From Alligator mississippiensis (lineage: Eukaryota > Chordata > Crocodylia > Alligatoridae): DNA of 64,000 bases. Under the pieces are notes generated by a model. The model did not search any database and was not told where the DNA came from. It saw nothing but the letters and a program-made list of their open reading frames with translations. The DNA is taken from NCBI RefSeq assembly GCF_030867095.1, contig NC_081829.1, positions 89,923,261-89,987,260 on the forward strand, in the 5' to 3' direction. Position numbers and translations under genes: made by a program. The stretch's first letter is position 1; every line of letters begins with the position of its first letter. Shown piece after piece: positions 1 to 10,665 of this stretch.

Positions 1-645
1 TCATCCAAATTACCTTCCACCTTCACATTTGTTCACAAACAGGGAGGAATTGGTTGGGAAATAAGTCAAGAAGAGCTTCCCCCTTGTTGGCTTCCCTACC
101 ATCTGAATCAGAAAGTCATCCCCAACACACACCAGGAACTTGCTGGACTCTTTGGGCACGACTATGTTTGCCTCCCTGCAGATGTCTCGATAATTAAAAT
201 CCCCCACGAGAACCACGTCATGCGGTTAGGAAGCATTTGCCACTTGTTTAAAGAAGGTCTTGTCTACCTCCTCCTCTTGGTTTGGAGGGTTGTAGCAGAT
301 ACCCACCCACTATGACATCCCCCCTGCTGCTCTCTCTTCTGACCTTACTCAGAGGCTTTCAACAGGCTTACCCTCCACTTTGTACTGCACCTCCAAGCAC
401 ATGTACATTGCCTTTATAGATAGATATAAATCTAGTAGCAGTCCTTGCTCCCTCACAATTATATAATATGCCCTCAACAGCTCCTCCTTTCCCCCCCTGC
501 CCATCTTTCCTGAACAAGCTATATCCATCTATGACTATACCCCAGTCATGTGAACTGTCCCACTGTGTCTCTGTAATCCCAATTATATCATGATTCTGTG
601 ATTGTACTAGGACCTCCAGTTCTTTCTGTTTGTTCCCCATACTTT
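1..645 (-). mobile_element. CR1 LINE fragment, ORF2 endonuclease region (decayed)
   Basis: Read on the minus strand, 368-640 encodes the start of a CR1 apurinic endonuclease domain (NKQKELEVL, then DIIGITETQWDSSHDW and DGYSLFRKDGQGG). After broken sequence, 10-216 continues with VLVGDFNYRDI, the conserved GDFN segment of this endonuclease class. In an intact CR1 this enzyme nicks target DNA to prime reverse transcription. The frame is interrupted between about 217 and 367, so the copy is dead. The element runs off the left edge of the window, where the reverse transcriptase part would lie. The family call is from recognised motifs and not from a database search. Confidence 0.85.
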
Positions 646-879
646 TCTCATTAAACAGGTAAATGTATTAAACACATTAAATGTATAGACATTTCAAGCG
701 TCTAACTGACTGTCCTATCCTCTCTCTGTGGACGTTGTAAAGTTTCCATTATTGCTTTGCATTACCAAGGTTTTTTATCCAGGTCTCCAGGCTCTTTACT
801 TATCTCTCTTTATAATCCACTATTGGTGCTCTTTAAATTAAGAGAAATCAATGGGGATTATTAGACCATTGTTGTTAGT

Positions 880-1065
880 CTGCTGTGCGTTGTGTCACAA
901 AAAAAACCCGTTTGCCTTTGCTACTGTGCATTAGTGTAGGCTAATGTGCCTTTATGTAGTACTTCATACTAGAGGTACTAAGCTTTTAATGTGCAGTAGC
1001 AAAGGTGCATTAATGAATGTATAGATAAACCTACTGTGTATGTGATGCATTTGGAGAAGAAAAGT
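880..1065. mobile_element. Hairpin-forming short repeat (GCAGTAGC-type MITE)
   Basis: The segment holds opposed copies of a motif: TTTGCTACTGTGCATTAGTG near 916-935 and TAATGTGCAGTAGCAAAGG near 987-1005 are near reverse complements. A related segment at 35460-35690 carries TACTGCGCAGTAGCG and GCGCATTAATGAGCATGTAGACACACCC. It looks like a small non-autonomous DNA transposon family. No target duplication was identified, so the ends are approximate. Confidence 0.45.
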
Positions 1066-1394
1066 CTTAAAAGCTCAAAATCAGGTGTCATAAGATCTAG
1101 GTTCTCTTTCATGCTTTGTCCAGGAAAGTTATCTCAGTGTCTTTATCTCTCTTTAGATTAGTACCCTCATTTATAATTTGGGGACAGTAACAGTTGGGCC
1201 AATGCTTATATTTGAGTAAATAGTCAGGGTGAAGGCAATGTTGCTACACTGGTTTATACCCACTTCACAAGGAGTTTTTGATATTTTCTTTCAACTGTGT
1301 ATATTTGGATTATGCAGACTTGACTCTTCTCTCATTGATACTAGTTTTGCCCTGATATAACACCTCACTTCATTTCTGTGATTCCTGTTACCCA

Positions 1395-1470
1395 GAGAAG
1401 GAATTAGCTATGTTAGTCTGAATTCAGGCGGGGTAGATTTGCACCTTATAGGCTAACTACATAAGAGAAG
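1395..1470 (-). mobile_element. Penelope-like element 3' tail fragment
   Basis: The stretch AGCTATGTTAGTCTGAATTC followed by GTAGATTTGCACCTTATAGG resembles, in reverse, the terminal part of reptile Penelope-like elements (AGACTAACACGGCTA-like end). It is about 75 bp with no coding part. Flanking sequence was not assigned. Recognition is by motif memory, so confidence is moderate. Confidence 0.45.
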
Positions 1471-2034
1471 CATAGTATAAATTTGTATAAACAGTGGCTT
1501 ACTTCATTCTGTTTTAGATCCATGTCTGTAGTATAGTAGACACATAATTATGTTATCTAATGATTATTTTTTTGATTATAATTGTAGCCTGGCCTTTGGA
1601 TTAGAAGATATTCATTTTGAATAGGCCCCTACTTTGTGTCCTGTATCAAGAACCAGTTAAAAAAAAAAACAGGTTGAAGATATATAATAAGACCAGAGAA
1701 AGAAGAATATTTCTTATCTTGAAGACCTTGCACAGCAGGAGTCATTCAGTTGGTTTCCAAAAAACTGTTGACTTGGTAATGATTCTTACCTGTTGCTTTG
1801 TACCTTAGGCAAGACAGATGACATACACAGAGCAGGAGCTTTTGTGCTCGGAGGCTTATGACTCGAGAGTGTGTTTATAAAGAAGAGGACATCCTTTCTC
1901 AAGAGACTGGCTGCTGCAGTAGCCAGAGGCCTTGTGGTTATAGGCTCAGAACCAGGTAATTTAGTGGATATGGCTTTAATGGTTGGATTAGTGGATTAGT
2001 TGGATTAATGGTTGGATTTCCTTACAACAGACCA
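1471..2034. other. Unassigned non-coding DNA
   Basis: AT-rich sequence with an A-run near 1659. The open frame at 1617-1808 has no recognisable domain and looks like chance. No repeat family was recognised. Confidence 0.5.
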
Positions 2035-2385
2035 ATGTCAATATATCAGGGGAGAGCATCAGGAGCTAGGTGAACAATTATTCACCAAAGTGGCCCAGGG
2101 GAAAACCAGGAGCAATGGTCATAACCTCCTGGAAGAAGGTTTCAGACTGGTATAAGGAAAAACTTCTTCATTGATCGTGAGACCAGACTCTGGAATAAAC
2201 TCGCAGATGAGGTGGTGCAGGCACCTACCCTGGAGATCTTCCAAAGGAGACCAGACGCACACCTTGAGGGGGTTATTTGACCTCAGCCATCTTTCCTGCC
2301 TAGAGCAGGGGGACTGGACCTAATGATCTCGCAAGGACCCTTCCAGCCCTAAACTTCTGTGAATCTATGAATCTGTGTGAAGCTG
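2035..2385 (+). mobile_element. CR1 LINE 3' end (5'-truncated)
   Basis: The segment carries the typical CR1 tail: GAACAATTATTCACCAAAGTG, then AAGGAAAAACTTCTTCATTG, GGGGGACTGGACCTAATGAT, CCCTTCCAGCCCTAAACTTC, and a short terminal repeat GAATCTATGAATCTGTG. CR1 copies are normally truncated at the 5' side and end in 8-9 bp tandem repeats, as here. Non-functional. Confidence 0.9.
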
Positions 2386-5300
2386 TCAGTGCAAGGAGAG
2401 CGGACCTCCATCAAGTTGGGATATAAGGAGTAAGGACTAGATAGTATCAGGTCCTATAATCTTTGCCGTCCCTTTTGCATGAGCCAGATGCAGTCACAGG
2501 TTTCACGTTACCACTGGTAGCAGTCCTTGCTTCCTCACAATGGCAGGATGACAGGGGCCAGACAATTGCAGAGTTTGAATATGCTGCACTTTAGCCTTCT
2601 AAAGGGAGGCATTAACAACTCCCACCCTCAGTGGCCCCAACTCCCCCTGGTTTTCTACAAGCCAGGGTGGGCACAGGTGCAGTTCACATCTGGTTGTCTA
2701 CATCCCCTCAAGCACATCCTCTACTTCCATGTGCAACAATAATGAGAACTAATCCATATAAACCAGACAAGGTTGAGTTTTCCCAGCTTCGCATTTAGAC
2801 TGCTAAATTGGCAGTCCCCAAGCTGCGCTGGATATGAGTAACTTTTGTCTCCAAAGTGGCAAACTTATCACGATAGACCAATATGAGTAATTTTTGTCTC
2901 CAAAGTAAGTGGGGAGCTCATCACTGCAGACTCCAAATACTCAATTTCTGAGTGGAGACAACCTGGATTTACTAGACCATTCACCACCCAGATCAGTTTT
3001 GCTGGATGGCGTTTTACAGATTCAGTGGCATTGGAGAAGAAGAGCTTCTTTGCTGCTGCCACTGCCAGGGTGTAGTCCTTTGAAAAGAATCTGTGCTTCC
3101 ATCAGTTGGCTTGGTATAGCTCAAGACTGTTGAGCAACATACTCTCTCTTCCTGCATAAGGTTATTTCATAAATATGTTAAACAGCATGCGACCAAAACA
3201 GAACTGAGGAGCTCCACTTTTCTGCATCTTTTGTTCATAGCTCACTTGTTGCATAGTGGGCTCTTTTCCTAATCTTTCTTTTTTTTTTTTTTTGTCTAAC
3301 CTTTGCAGATTTCTTTCTTGGCTTTCTTCCTTGCAAGTTGGAATTTTACTTTTCTGATGTTATCTCTACATGTTTGAGCTATTCCTTTGCATAGTTCTTT
3401 GGTGACGCACCCTTTCATCTGGTTCTTGTTTGTATCTCCTTTCATCTCTCTTTTGTTGCTGGTCGTATGATTTATTTGTGGCTTGCATTTGAAGTGCGTA
3501 GAAATGGCTAAAAATAATTATTTTTCAAAAGTGTTCTCTTGTCAGTGAAGGCTAGCATACAGTACATGACTTGAAGGAATACAAATTCCAATGCCGTATC
3601 CATTCACATGGATATAATGTTTAAACAGGTTTGTTACAAACCTAATTCAGATTATTTCAATGGGGGTTGGGGGAGAAGTGAAACTGGCTATATAAACATT
3701 TATAAAAATTCAGTATAATTTATTTTACTGCTACAATATTTCAGGATAGAGCTGTAGCAAATTCCAAACGATGTCTTAAAATAATAGGTCACTGGATGGA
3801 ATCCATAGTGAACGAAAGGTGAAGACCTGAAGAATTTAAACTCATTTGGTTATGTTTGGCATTGGCTTAAGTCCTCTTCGAAACAAGTGAAGTGAATGTA
3901 TATCCACTGGTTGTGGATTAGGGGGCTTGAATGTTATATTATTGTGCCTGCCTTAGCATTTTTTGTCATGAGACTGTTATACACAAGCGTTTTCAGGGCC
4001 AACAAAAGACCTGATTATTTATGAAATTTTAATGACATCGTTAAGTAATGTTGACTTGACTCTTTAAATTGTTCTTATGGATATAGAGTAGGTGGCATCA
4101 AATTTTAACATCAGTGGCATATGGAACACAAGATACTTGGTTAATTGTTTGATAAAACTTTTCACTGAACTCCTTCCTGTTATTACCAATCAAACTAACT
4201 TTCTTTTGGCAATGTAAAGAATAAATTATTCTTTAGTCATACATGGAGCTGGCATTGGCAGAGCCATGTGGGAAAGGCTTAAATGCTCCATGGGCCAAGG
4301 CAGGATAGCAGGTGGGCTTAGCCCGTGGTCAGAGCCAGCACCATAGCCTTCTGGCTTGTGTCCCGTGTCCTGCACCACAGTGCCCTGGCTCCAGTGATAC
4401 TGGTACCATCATTGGAATAAGCTCCCCTTCATCCCGCTGCCTTTTGGCAGTGTCCTCATGCTACGGCAATTTGCCAGACAAGCAATTACAGTCAGTCATT
4501 CAATGAATCTGGTGCCATCCTCATCAAGAGGGTTAGAGACACAGTGGACAAATGCTGTCCATTTGGCTCCGTTTCCCATCAGTTGACCAGCAGCTTCAGA
4601 GCTCTGTAGTCTCAATAGGCAGAATAGGCTCCAATTGGGGTATTAACAAACCTCTTTCCAGGTGGAGGGAAGCTAGGATTGTTTGAACTGCAAGCATCAG
4701 CTTAAGGCCAGGACAGAAGATGAGCAAGTAGCCCAAATCTGAAGCACAGAATCATTAGTAACGTGAGCAGAATATACCAGAAGCGCTGAAAAGCAGGACA
4801 TTGCAGAAAGACTTCGCAAAGGATCCCTTCTCATCTCATGCCTCCATCTGGCTGCTCATGCTTCTTAAACTACTAATTCTCAATTGCTCAGTGCTCACAT
4901 GAAACTCAACAAGCAGCTACAGAGGGATTTCCCCCCCACCCCACTCCACTCCCATCTGTAGGTTTTAGCACAGAATTAAACAGATAGACAAGCTGAACAC
5001 TTATTTTGCACAGTGCTGCTGCAATAGCTGCACTGCCGTGAAGTCTTGAACTTGGGATCAATTACAGTCCTATTTTTTTCTCTCTAGCACAGAAAATCTA
5101 TATAGTTTTTCTACCATAGTGGGATTTAATTGAACTAGACTCCATCAGGAAGAGACCTTTTTAATATATGGAAGAAACACTTTGAAGAGCCCAAAAATTA
5201 AATCATTTTATTTATGTAGTACCATGGGCATGCCTGGTACTTCAAATATTAAGCTAAGACTCTTGTAATCATTACAGTTCATGATGCATGTGTGTGGCTT

Positions 5301-6713
5301 TCTGTGACCATGCTCGGTATGGCTTGCTGATTTAATTGTGTGTACATATAAAATCAAGCATAGTAGTGACAAAAAGAGGGAATTATTCAGGTCTTTTTAC
5401 TAAATTTAAGGGCAACAAGGGCACAGTAGGTGTAGACTTGGGAAACTTAACTTAATCCTTCCCTTCCTTGCGTGATGTTTGCGAAATGGTGTCTGAACCT
5501 GTCCTGTTCACCCTAATTTGCAAGGATTAAAAGTAAAGAAGTATAGTTCACAACAACAGAAAGACTGGGAGCAATATGGGCAATCTCTTGCTTCTGACTT
5601 GTGACATTATCCAGAATCGATGTTTTTGTTTCGATTGAGAAAGATTTTGAAATGTTGCCATTTTATTTACAGTATCATTCAAGTGTTTTGCTGATGCTCA
5701 GACTTGTGACAAATGTGCCGAGGTAAATCTACAATAGTGTCAGACTGATGTACAGCCCCATAAACTGAAGTTCCTGGCACTGGACTGTTTTTAGCCCCCC
5801 TCCTCTCATCCCAACCCAGACAGACAGTCCCCCCTTGCAAACCTGCCAGCTGCCCTGAGCCCTGCCAAACCCCACATCCCACAAGCTGCTCCTTTTGCCA
5901 GTTTTACTGGTGTTCACTGGTGCCAGGAACTGAGGAAATAAGTCAGGGTGAGGAGGAGGGGCAGGTGGGATGTGGGGGGGGGGTTAGTTTGCCAGGAGGG
6001 TTTGTTTTTCTGGGGGTGGGAAGAAGAGAGCCCCCTATCCTGCTAAGGCTCCTGGGACCTGTGAATGCCAGTAAAACCAGGCCTAGGATTAGTTTGTAGG
6101 ATCAGGGTAGTTCAGCAGGACTGGGGGGAGGCTGGGAAGGTCCAGGGGGGCTTGGTAGGATTAGACAGCCTCTTTGCTGCCAAAACCCCCATTCTCCCAA
6201 GCTCTCTCCATGGACCCTGCTAGCCCCTGATTCCACCAAACTTCCCAGACCCCAACAACCCCCCTGCAGACTGTGCCAGCTCCCCTAATCCACCCAAGCA
6301 CTCCTGCCAAATTGTGGATAGGCACACACTGCTGGATAAAGAAGATCCTAACATGTGGAACAGGAAGAGAACAAGACAAGGTCCAAATTTCCTTTCAGCC
6401 CCCCAAAGGACATGGCAAGCACCCCAATCCATGCATTCCATGCTCTGCTTCCTCTTGCAAGAACGTGTCTATGCAATCATAATATCCCTTCTGTAAAGTT
6501 ATTGAACTTCTATCTTGATGGAGTTCAGGTTCCTTGCTCCTATTCTTTTTATTTATTTATTTGGAAGATGATTCCAAAATTCGGCTCCTCTCAAGTTTAG
6601 AAACTTTCTTTCAATTTCCAGTCTAAATTGGTTCATGATCAGTTTGTACCATTGATCTTGTATCAGTGTTGTGCTTTATTTTAATAATTCTGCTTTTTAT
6701 CTAATAATCACAT
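2386..6713. other. Long stretch without recognisable genes
   Basis: No exon or RNA gene could be supported. The stretch contains a short tandem duplication (2832-2930), a weak CR1-like phrase near 3180-3230 (ACCAAAACAGAACTGAGGAG), a T-run near 3280, and a GC-rich part at about 5770-6460 with many overlapping chance frames. The frames at 4312-4506, 5679-5917 and 6161-6600 lie in both strands and several phases, have no domain, and are treated as noise. Confidence 0.5.
2832..2930 (+). repeat. Two-copy tandem duplication, unit about 48 bp
   Basis: TATGAGTAACTTTTGTCTCC at 2832 recurs as TATGAGTAATTTTTGTCTCC at about 2882, each followed by AAAGT and a related stretch ending near ATCAC. It is a local duplication with no coding meaning. 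Confidence 0.7.
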
Positions 6714-7779
6714 TAGGGGTGCACCGATAAAGACTTTTTGGGCTGATACCGTTGGCTGATTATTGACCAGCCATATCAACCGATACCAATCCAATTGCCA
6801 ATATACAGTCCAGAAGCTTGGAGAGCAGCATCAGGCTGGTAAGTCTGTTGCGGGGGAAGGGGTATGGAGGAGAGAAGGTGCATGGAGGGCAGATCGAGGC
6901 CCCCATGGTGAGGCAGGGAGTGTGGCTGAGGCTCTGGTTGGGGCAGGGGCAGGTGCTGCCCGACTGGGGTGGGGTGTGGGATGGACCTGGTGGCTCATCT
7001 GCAGTGGTGCAGGGGGTTACTTCTGCTGCTGCCTGCACCCCCAGGGGAGGCATGGGGGTCATGTGCCCCCGCCCCAGATCTGTGTGCTGAGCGAGGCCGG
7101 GCTGCCTGCTGTGTGATTGGGGCTGGCGGCTGCACCACTCTCTTCCCAGTGGCTCTGCTCAGGGTGAGGAAGGTGGTGGCAGCACTGGGAGGGGGGGGAT
7201 CTTATGCAGGTGGCGGGCTAGAGCTACCCCAAAATTCACCGTAGCTCCCTTGTGACCTGCCCTCCCAGTGCTGCTGTGGCCTGCCCTGCCCTGCCCAGAC
7301 CAAGAGCAGCCTCTAGCCCCAAGCGCACAGCCAGTAGCCTGCCCTTGCTGCATGCACAGATCTTGGGGGGGGCACACCCACCATGCCTCCCTTGGGGCTG
7401 CACGCAGTGGCAGAATCTGCCACCCCTCCCTGTGCCCCCTGGACAAGTCTCTGGCTCCATCCTGCACCCCACCCCACCCTGGCTGGGTATCCCCTGCCCC
7501 TGACCCACTCCCTCCCTCACTGGGACCTCGATCTGTGCCCACCCCACTCCTTCCCTCCCTCACATGCCTTCCCTGTCACAGACTTACCGGCCGAACGCTA
7601 CTCTCTAAGCTGCCGGCCTGCATTCCTGGCTGCGTGCATGCTGCATCTGCATTCTCACACACGGCGTTTATTGGTGACATTTTCGGCCACATCAACCAAA
7701 AAAAGCTGATTGCTGATTATGTCACTTTTCCTTTTATCAGTGCTGATATGATATGAACTGATGTATTGGTGCACCTCTA
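6714..7779. mobile_element. Non-autonomous hAT element (TAGGGGTGCACC TIR), 1066 bp
   Basis: The left end reads TAGGGGTGCACCGATA. The right end read inverted is TAGAGGTGCACCAATA, so the two form terminal inverted repeats. They are flanked by AATCACAT at 6706-6713 and AATTACAT at 7780-7787, a 7-of-8 match that fits the 8-bp target duplication of hAT transposons. The interior (about 6840-7640) is GC-rich, has many frames on both strands, and holds no transposase. All long frames here, including the 162-residue one at 7268-7756, are treated as shadows. Confidence 0.85.
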
Positions 7780-8049
7780 AATTACATACCAGACGAAAAA
7801 ATGCAACATCAACTCATGACAGACTATCACTCAGGACTGCCTCAAATGGATGAAGAGTCTGTTGCCAGGATCTCAGTACTTTGAAATCTCATGACAACAA
7901 CAGGAAATGGAAAAGAAGGAGTGGGGAAGATGGAACAACAACAGGAGATGGAAAAGAAGCAGCATGTCGCAGACTGAATCAGGAATCTGGAGACATGCAC
8001 CCCTGCACAGAAACACATGCCTGAGTTGCACTAGAACCTATTGATCCCA

Positions 8050-8895
8050 GATTGGCCTTGTCAGCCGTCTTTGGACGCACAGATAAGGCAATCATGGAAG
8101 ACAATCATCTTTAGCTGTGAGGGATTGCCAATGATGATGATAACTTTTCTTGATACTGTACTGGCAGTATCTCTCAACCTCACATCATCCACAGTTCTCC
8201 TAACCACATATCTAGCTCTTGTGCAAAGTTTACCAGTGAAAATATTAAATAGGAAAATTCCTAATGCCCATTTCAGAGGAACACTGCTAGAAACCTTTCT
8301 CCAGTCTGATAAATCCCCTTTCAGAATTGCCTGTTATAATCTGTCCGTTGACCAGTTTCTTATGCACGTCACAATTATAATATAAATCTCCATCTTCTCC
8401 ATATTAGCTACTAATTTCCCATGAGACATGGTATCAGATGCTTTGCTTAAACGTGGAAGGATTAAGTCTACTATTTGCTCTTATCTAAGACGTCATTTAT
8501 CTTGTCACAGAAGGAAGGATACTAGATTGATCTGACACAATCTTGTTTTGATAAAACTATGTTGCATTTTGGACCATTTGCTGTTTACCTCCATGTATTT
8601 GATTGTTCTCTGTTCTATGACCTTGCATAGCATAGAAGAGTGGGGCCTGCGTCTCTGCTCTTCCCTTTTGTGAATGTAAGTACTCTCTTTGCTACCCCCC
8701 TGTTGTTAGGGTACTTTCTCTGAGTTACCCTTTAACAGATGCACTGAAAAGCTGGGCTAAAGAAGTTGCCATTTCACATGCTGCTACTTTCAGTATTCTG
8801 GGATGGAGAGTACCAGCTTCCCCATCATCACAATTAGTGATATACGTTTTGCCTCCACTTCAGACATGGTAATTTCCATGATCATATCATCATTT
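8050..8895 (-). mobile_element. Old L3/CR1-type LINE fragment, reverse transcriptase region
   Basis: On the minus strand, about 8350-8450 contains a decayed SHGKLVANME stretch, which fits the region after motif A in CR1/L3 reverse transcriptases. Sequence towards 8100 resembles the part before the FADD box. The copy is broken by many changes and is older than the neighbouring CR1. Its upstream side stops near 8895, where a younger CR1 segment of the same strand begins. Confidence 0.6.
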
Positions 8896-8897
8896 CT

Positions 8898-9415
8898 AGC
8901 ATTTTTCCTTGTTGAATTGCATTCTGTTGTTTTCTGCCCATTTGTCCAACCTGTCCAGGTCTGCCTGTAGTTGTTCCCTGCCCTCCAGTGTGTCCACTTT
9001 TCCCCAAAGTTTTGTGTCATCCGCAAACTTGGACAGAGTACACTTCACTCCCTCGTCCAAGTCACTGATGTAGACATTGAAGAGTATCGGTCCAAGGACT
9101 GAGCCCTGCGGGACTCCACTGCCCACGTCCTTCCAGGTCGCTACCGACCCATCCACCACTACTCTCTGGGTATGACCCTGTAGCCAATTCGCCACCCACC
9201 AGACTGTGTAATCATCCAAGTCACGGCCTCTTAACTTGTTCACCAGTATGGGGCGGGATACCGTATTGAAGGCCTTCCTGAAGTCTAAGTAGACAATGTC
9301 AACCCCTGCTCCTGCGTCCAGGTGTTTTGTAACCTGGTTGTAAAAAGAGACGAGATTAGTCAGGCATGATCTACCTGCTACGAACCCATGCTGGTTTCCC
9401 CTCAGCATAATTTTT
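8898..9415 (-). pseudogene. CR1 LINE reverse transcriptase fragment, open for 170 codons
   Basis: The minus strand reads without stop from 9408 to 8896. In order it shows [13 protein letters not shown] (motif A with its catalytic aspartate), [14 protein letters not shown] (motif B) and KFADDTKLW (motif C with the paired aspartates). These are hallmark CR1 reverse transcriptase motifs; the enzyme copies element RNA at the nicked target. The fragment starts inside the fingers region ([15 protein letters not shown]) and stops at NKEKC, so both the endonuclease and the 3' end are missing. CR1 copies usually keep the 3' end and lose the 5' end, so the loss of the tail is odd. The intact frame suggests this is one of the younger copies in the window. 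Confidence 0.92.
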
Positions 9416-9464
9416 CCTGCTGGGCTCTTGCATATATAAGCCTTAATAATATTTTCAAAGACTT

Positions 9465-10665
9465 TGTTCTTTGGGTAAATCTGATATCTTTTAGTAGACT
9501 AACTCAAATAGTTGGAAAAATTCTTCTCTGCAAGCTTTCAGGCACAAATACCCTTCATCAGGCTGAGAAAGCATCTGCAGATGGTCTGTGCTCTTCCTGG
9601 ATGGAGTGGTAAAGCAGCCAGAGGCCAGTACAGATGCAAGAAAGCCAGTCAGTTAAAATGTAAATTGAGGTGGTCAGTAGATGGGGGGGGGGGGGGGGGG
9701 GAGGGAAGGGAGAATGAATGTAGTTGTAGTCAAAGGGTGCAAGAGAGGAGGTGGGGAGAAGGGAACGAGAATAGTTGGTAAAAAGTAGAGGCCTTAGCTG
9801 GGGAGTCAGATGTCAGGCAGGTTATAATGTGTTATAAATCCCATGTCAATATTTAGTTCATGATTTTTTGTATCCAGTAGTTTGATGAAGTGGAGTTCAT
9901 AAGCTTGTCTGTGAAAGGTGTTTTGTAAATTCCCTTTGAGGATTAGAATTGAGAGATTGGAAAGAGTGGTTTTCTTGTGCAAAATGTGCCTCAACAGATA
10001 ATTGGGTATTCTTGTCTTTGATAGATTTCTGGCGTGCGTTCAGTAGGGTGCACAGTTGTTGCTTGGTTTTTCCTACATATTTTCCATCAGGGCAGTTGGT
10101 GCAATGGATGAGATATATTACATTTCTGGAGGTGCAGCTGTAAGATCCAGGAATGGTGATGGCTCTGTTGTGGGGTGTAGTAATTGCGGGGGTGGTTGAG
10201 ATGTGTTGGCAGGTTTTGCATTTCTTGTCCTAGCATGGTCTGGATCCGTAAGGTGTGGTATCGGTCATAGGGAGTTAGCTTCTGGTGATGAGGTTAGTCA
10301 GGTTTGGTGCTTGTTTGAAGGCTAGGATGGGTGGTTTTGGGAAGATCTCTTTAAGAATTGGGCCTCCTCCTCACATAGCTTGCAATTGCTTGAGGATTGT
10401 CCGTATAGGTTCCAGGGAGGGGTGATATGTCATAACCAGTGGTATGTGATTCGTGGGGATTTTCCTTCTGTATTGCAGCAATTTTTCACATGGTATCCAG
10501 GTGACTCTTTTAGAAGTATGATCAGATGGATGGAGGAGTGTCCTTGTTTGAATGAAGGCCCTTTTGAGGTTTGTGAGGTGGTGATCATGGGCGTTCTCCT
10601 CAGTGTAAATTCGGTGGTCATTTATGTCTAGTGAGATGAATGCCATCTCTGATTGATTTCCATCA
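9465..10665 (-). mobile_element. Penelope-like retroelement, C-terminal RT part plus GIY-YIG region and 3' tail
   Basis: Minus-strand pieces in different frames line up as one decayed element. The part at 10371-10646 is open for 91 codons and has IPLVMTYHPSLEPIRTILKQ, typical of the region after the reverse transcriptase in Penelope-like elements. About 10060-10140 encodes VIYLIHCTNCPDGKYVGKT, matching the core of a GIY-YIG endonuclease. At 9806-9994, RQAYELHFIKLLDTKNHEL resembles the element's C-terminus. The 3' part (9465-9600) shares GATATCAGATTTACCCAAAG (read on minus) with the tail at 29735. Frameshifts between these blocks make it non-functional. A poly-G run sits at 9684-9701. The upstream border near 10665 is approximate. 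Confidence 0.85.
9684..9701 (+). repeat. Poly-G run inside the Penelope-like element
   Basis: About 18 consecutive G bases, followed by AGGGAAGGGAGAATG. Such runs are prone to length change and sequencing error. Confidence 0.9.

Noticed and set aside
3000..3230. CR1-like phrase ACCAAAACAGAACTGAGGAG with neighbouring TTTGCTGCTGCCACTGCC
   Set aside because: Too short and too decayed to delimit as an element; mentioned only in the surrounding gap entry.
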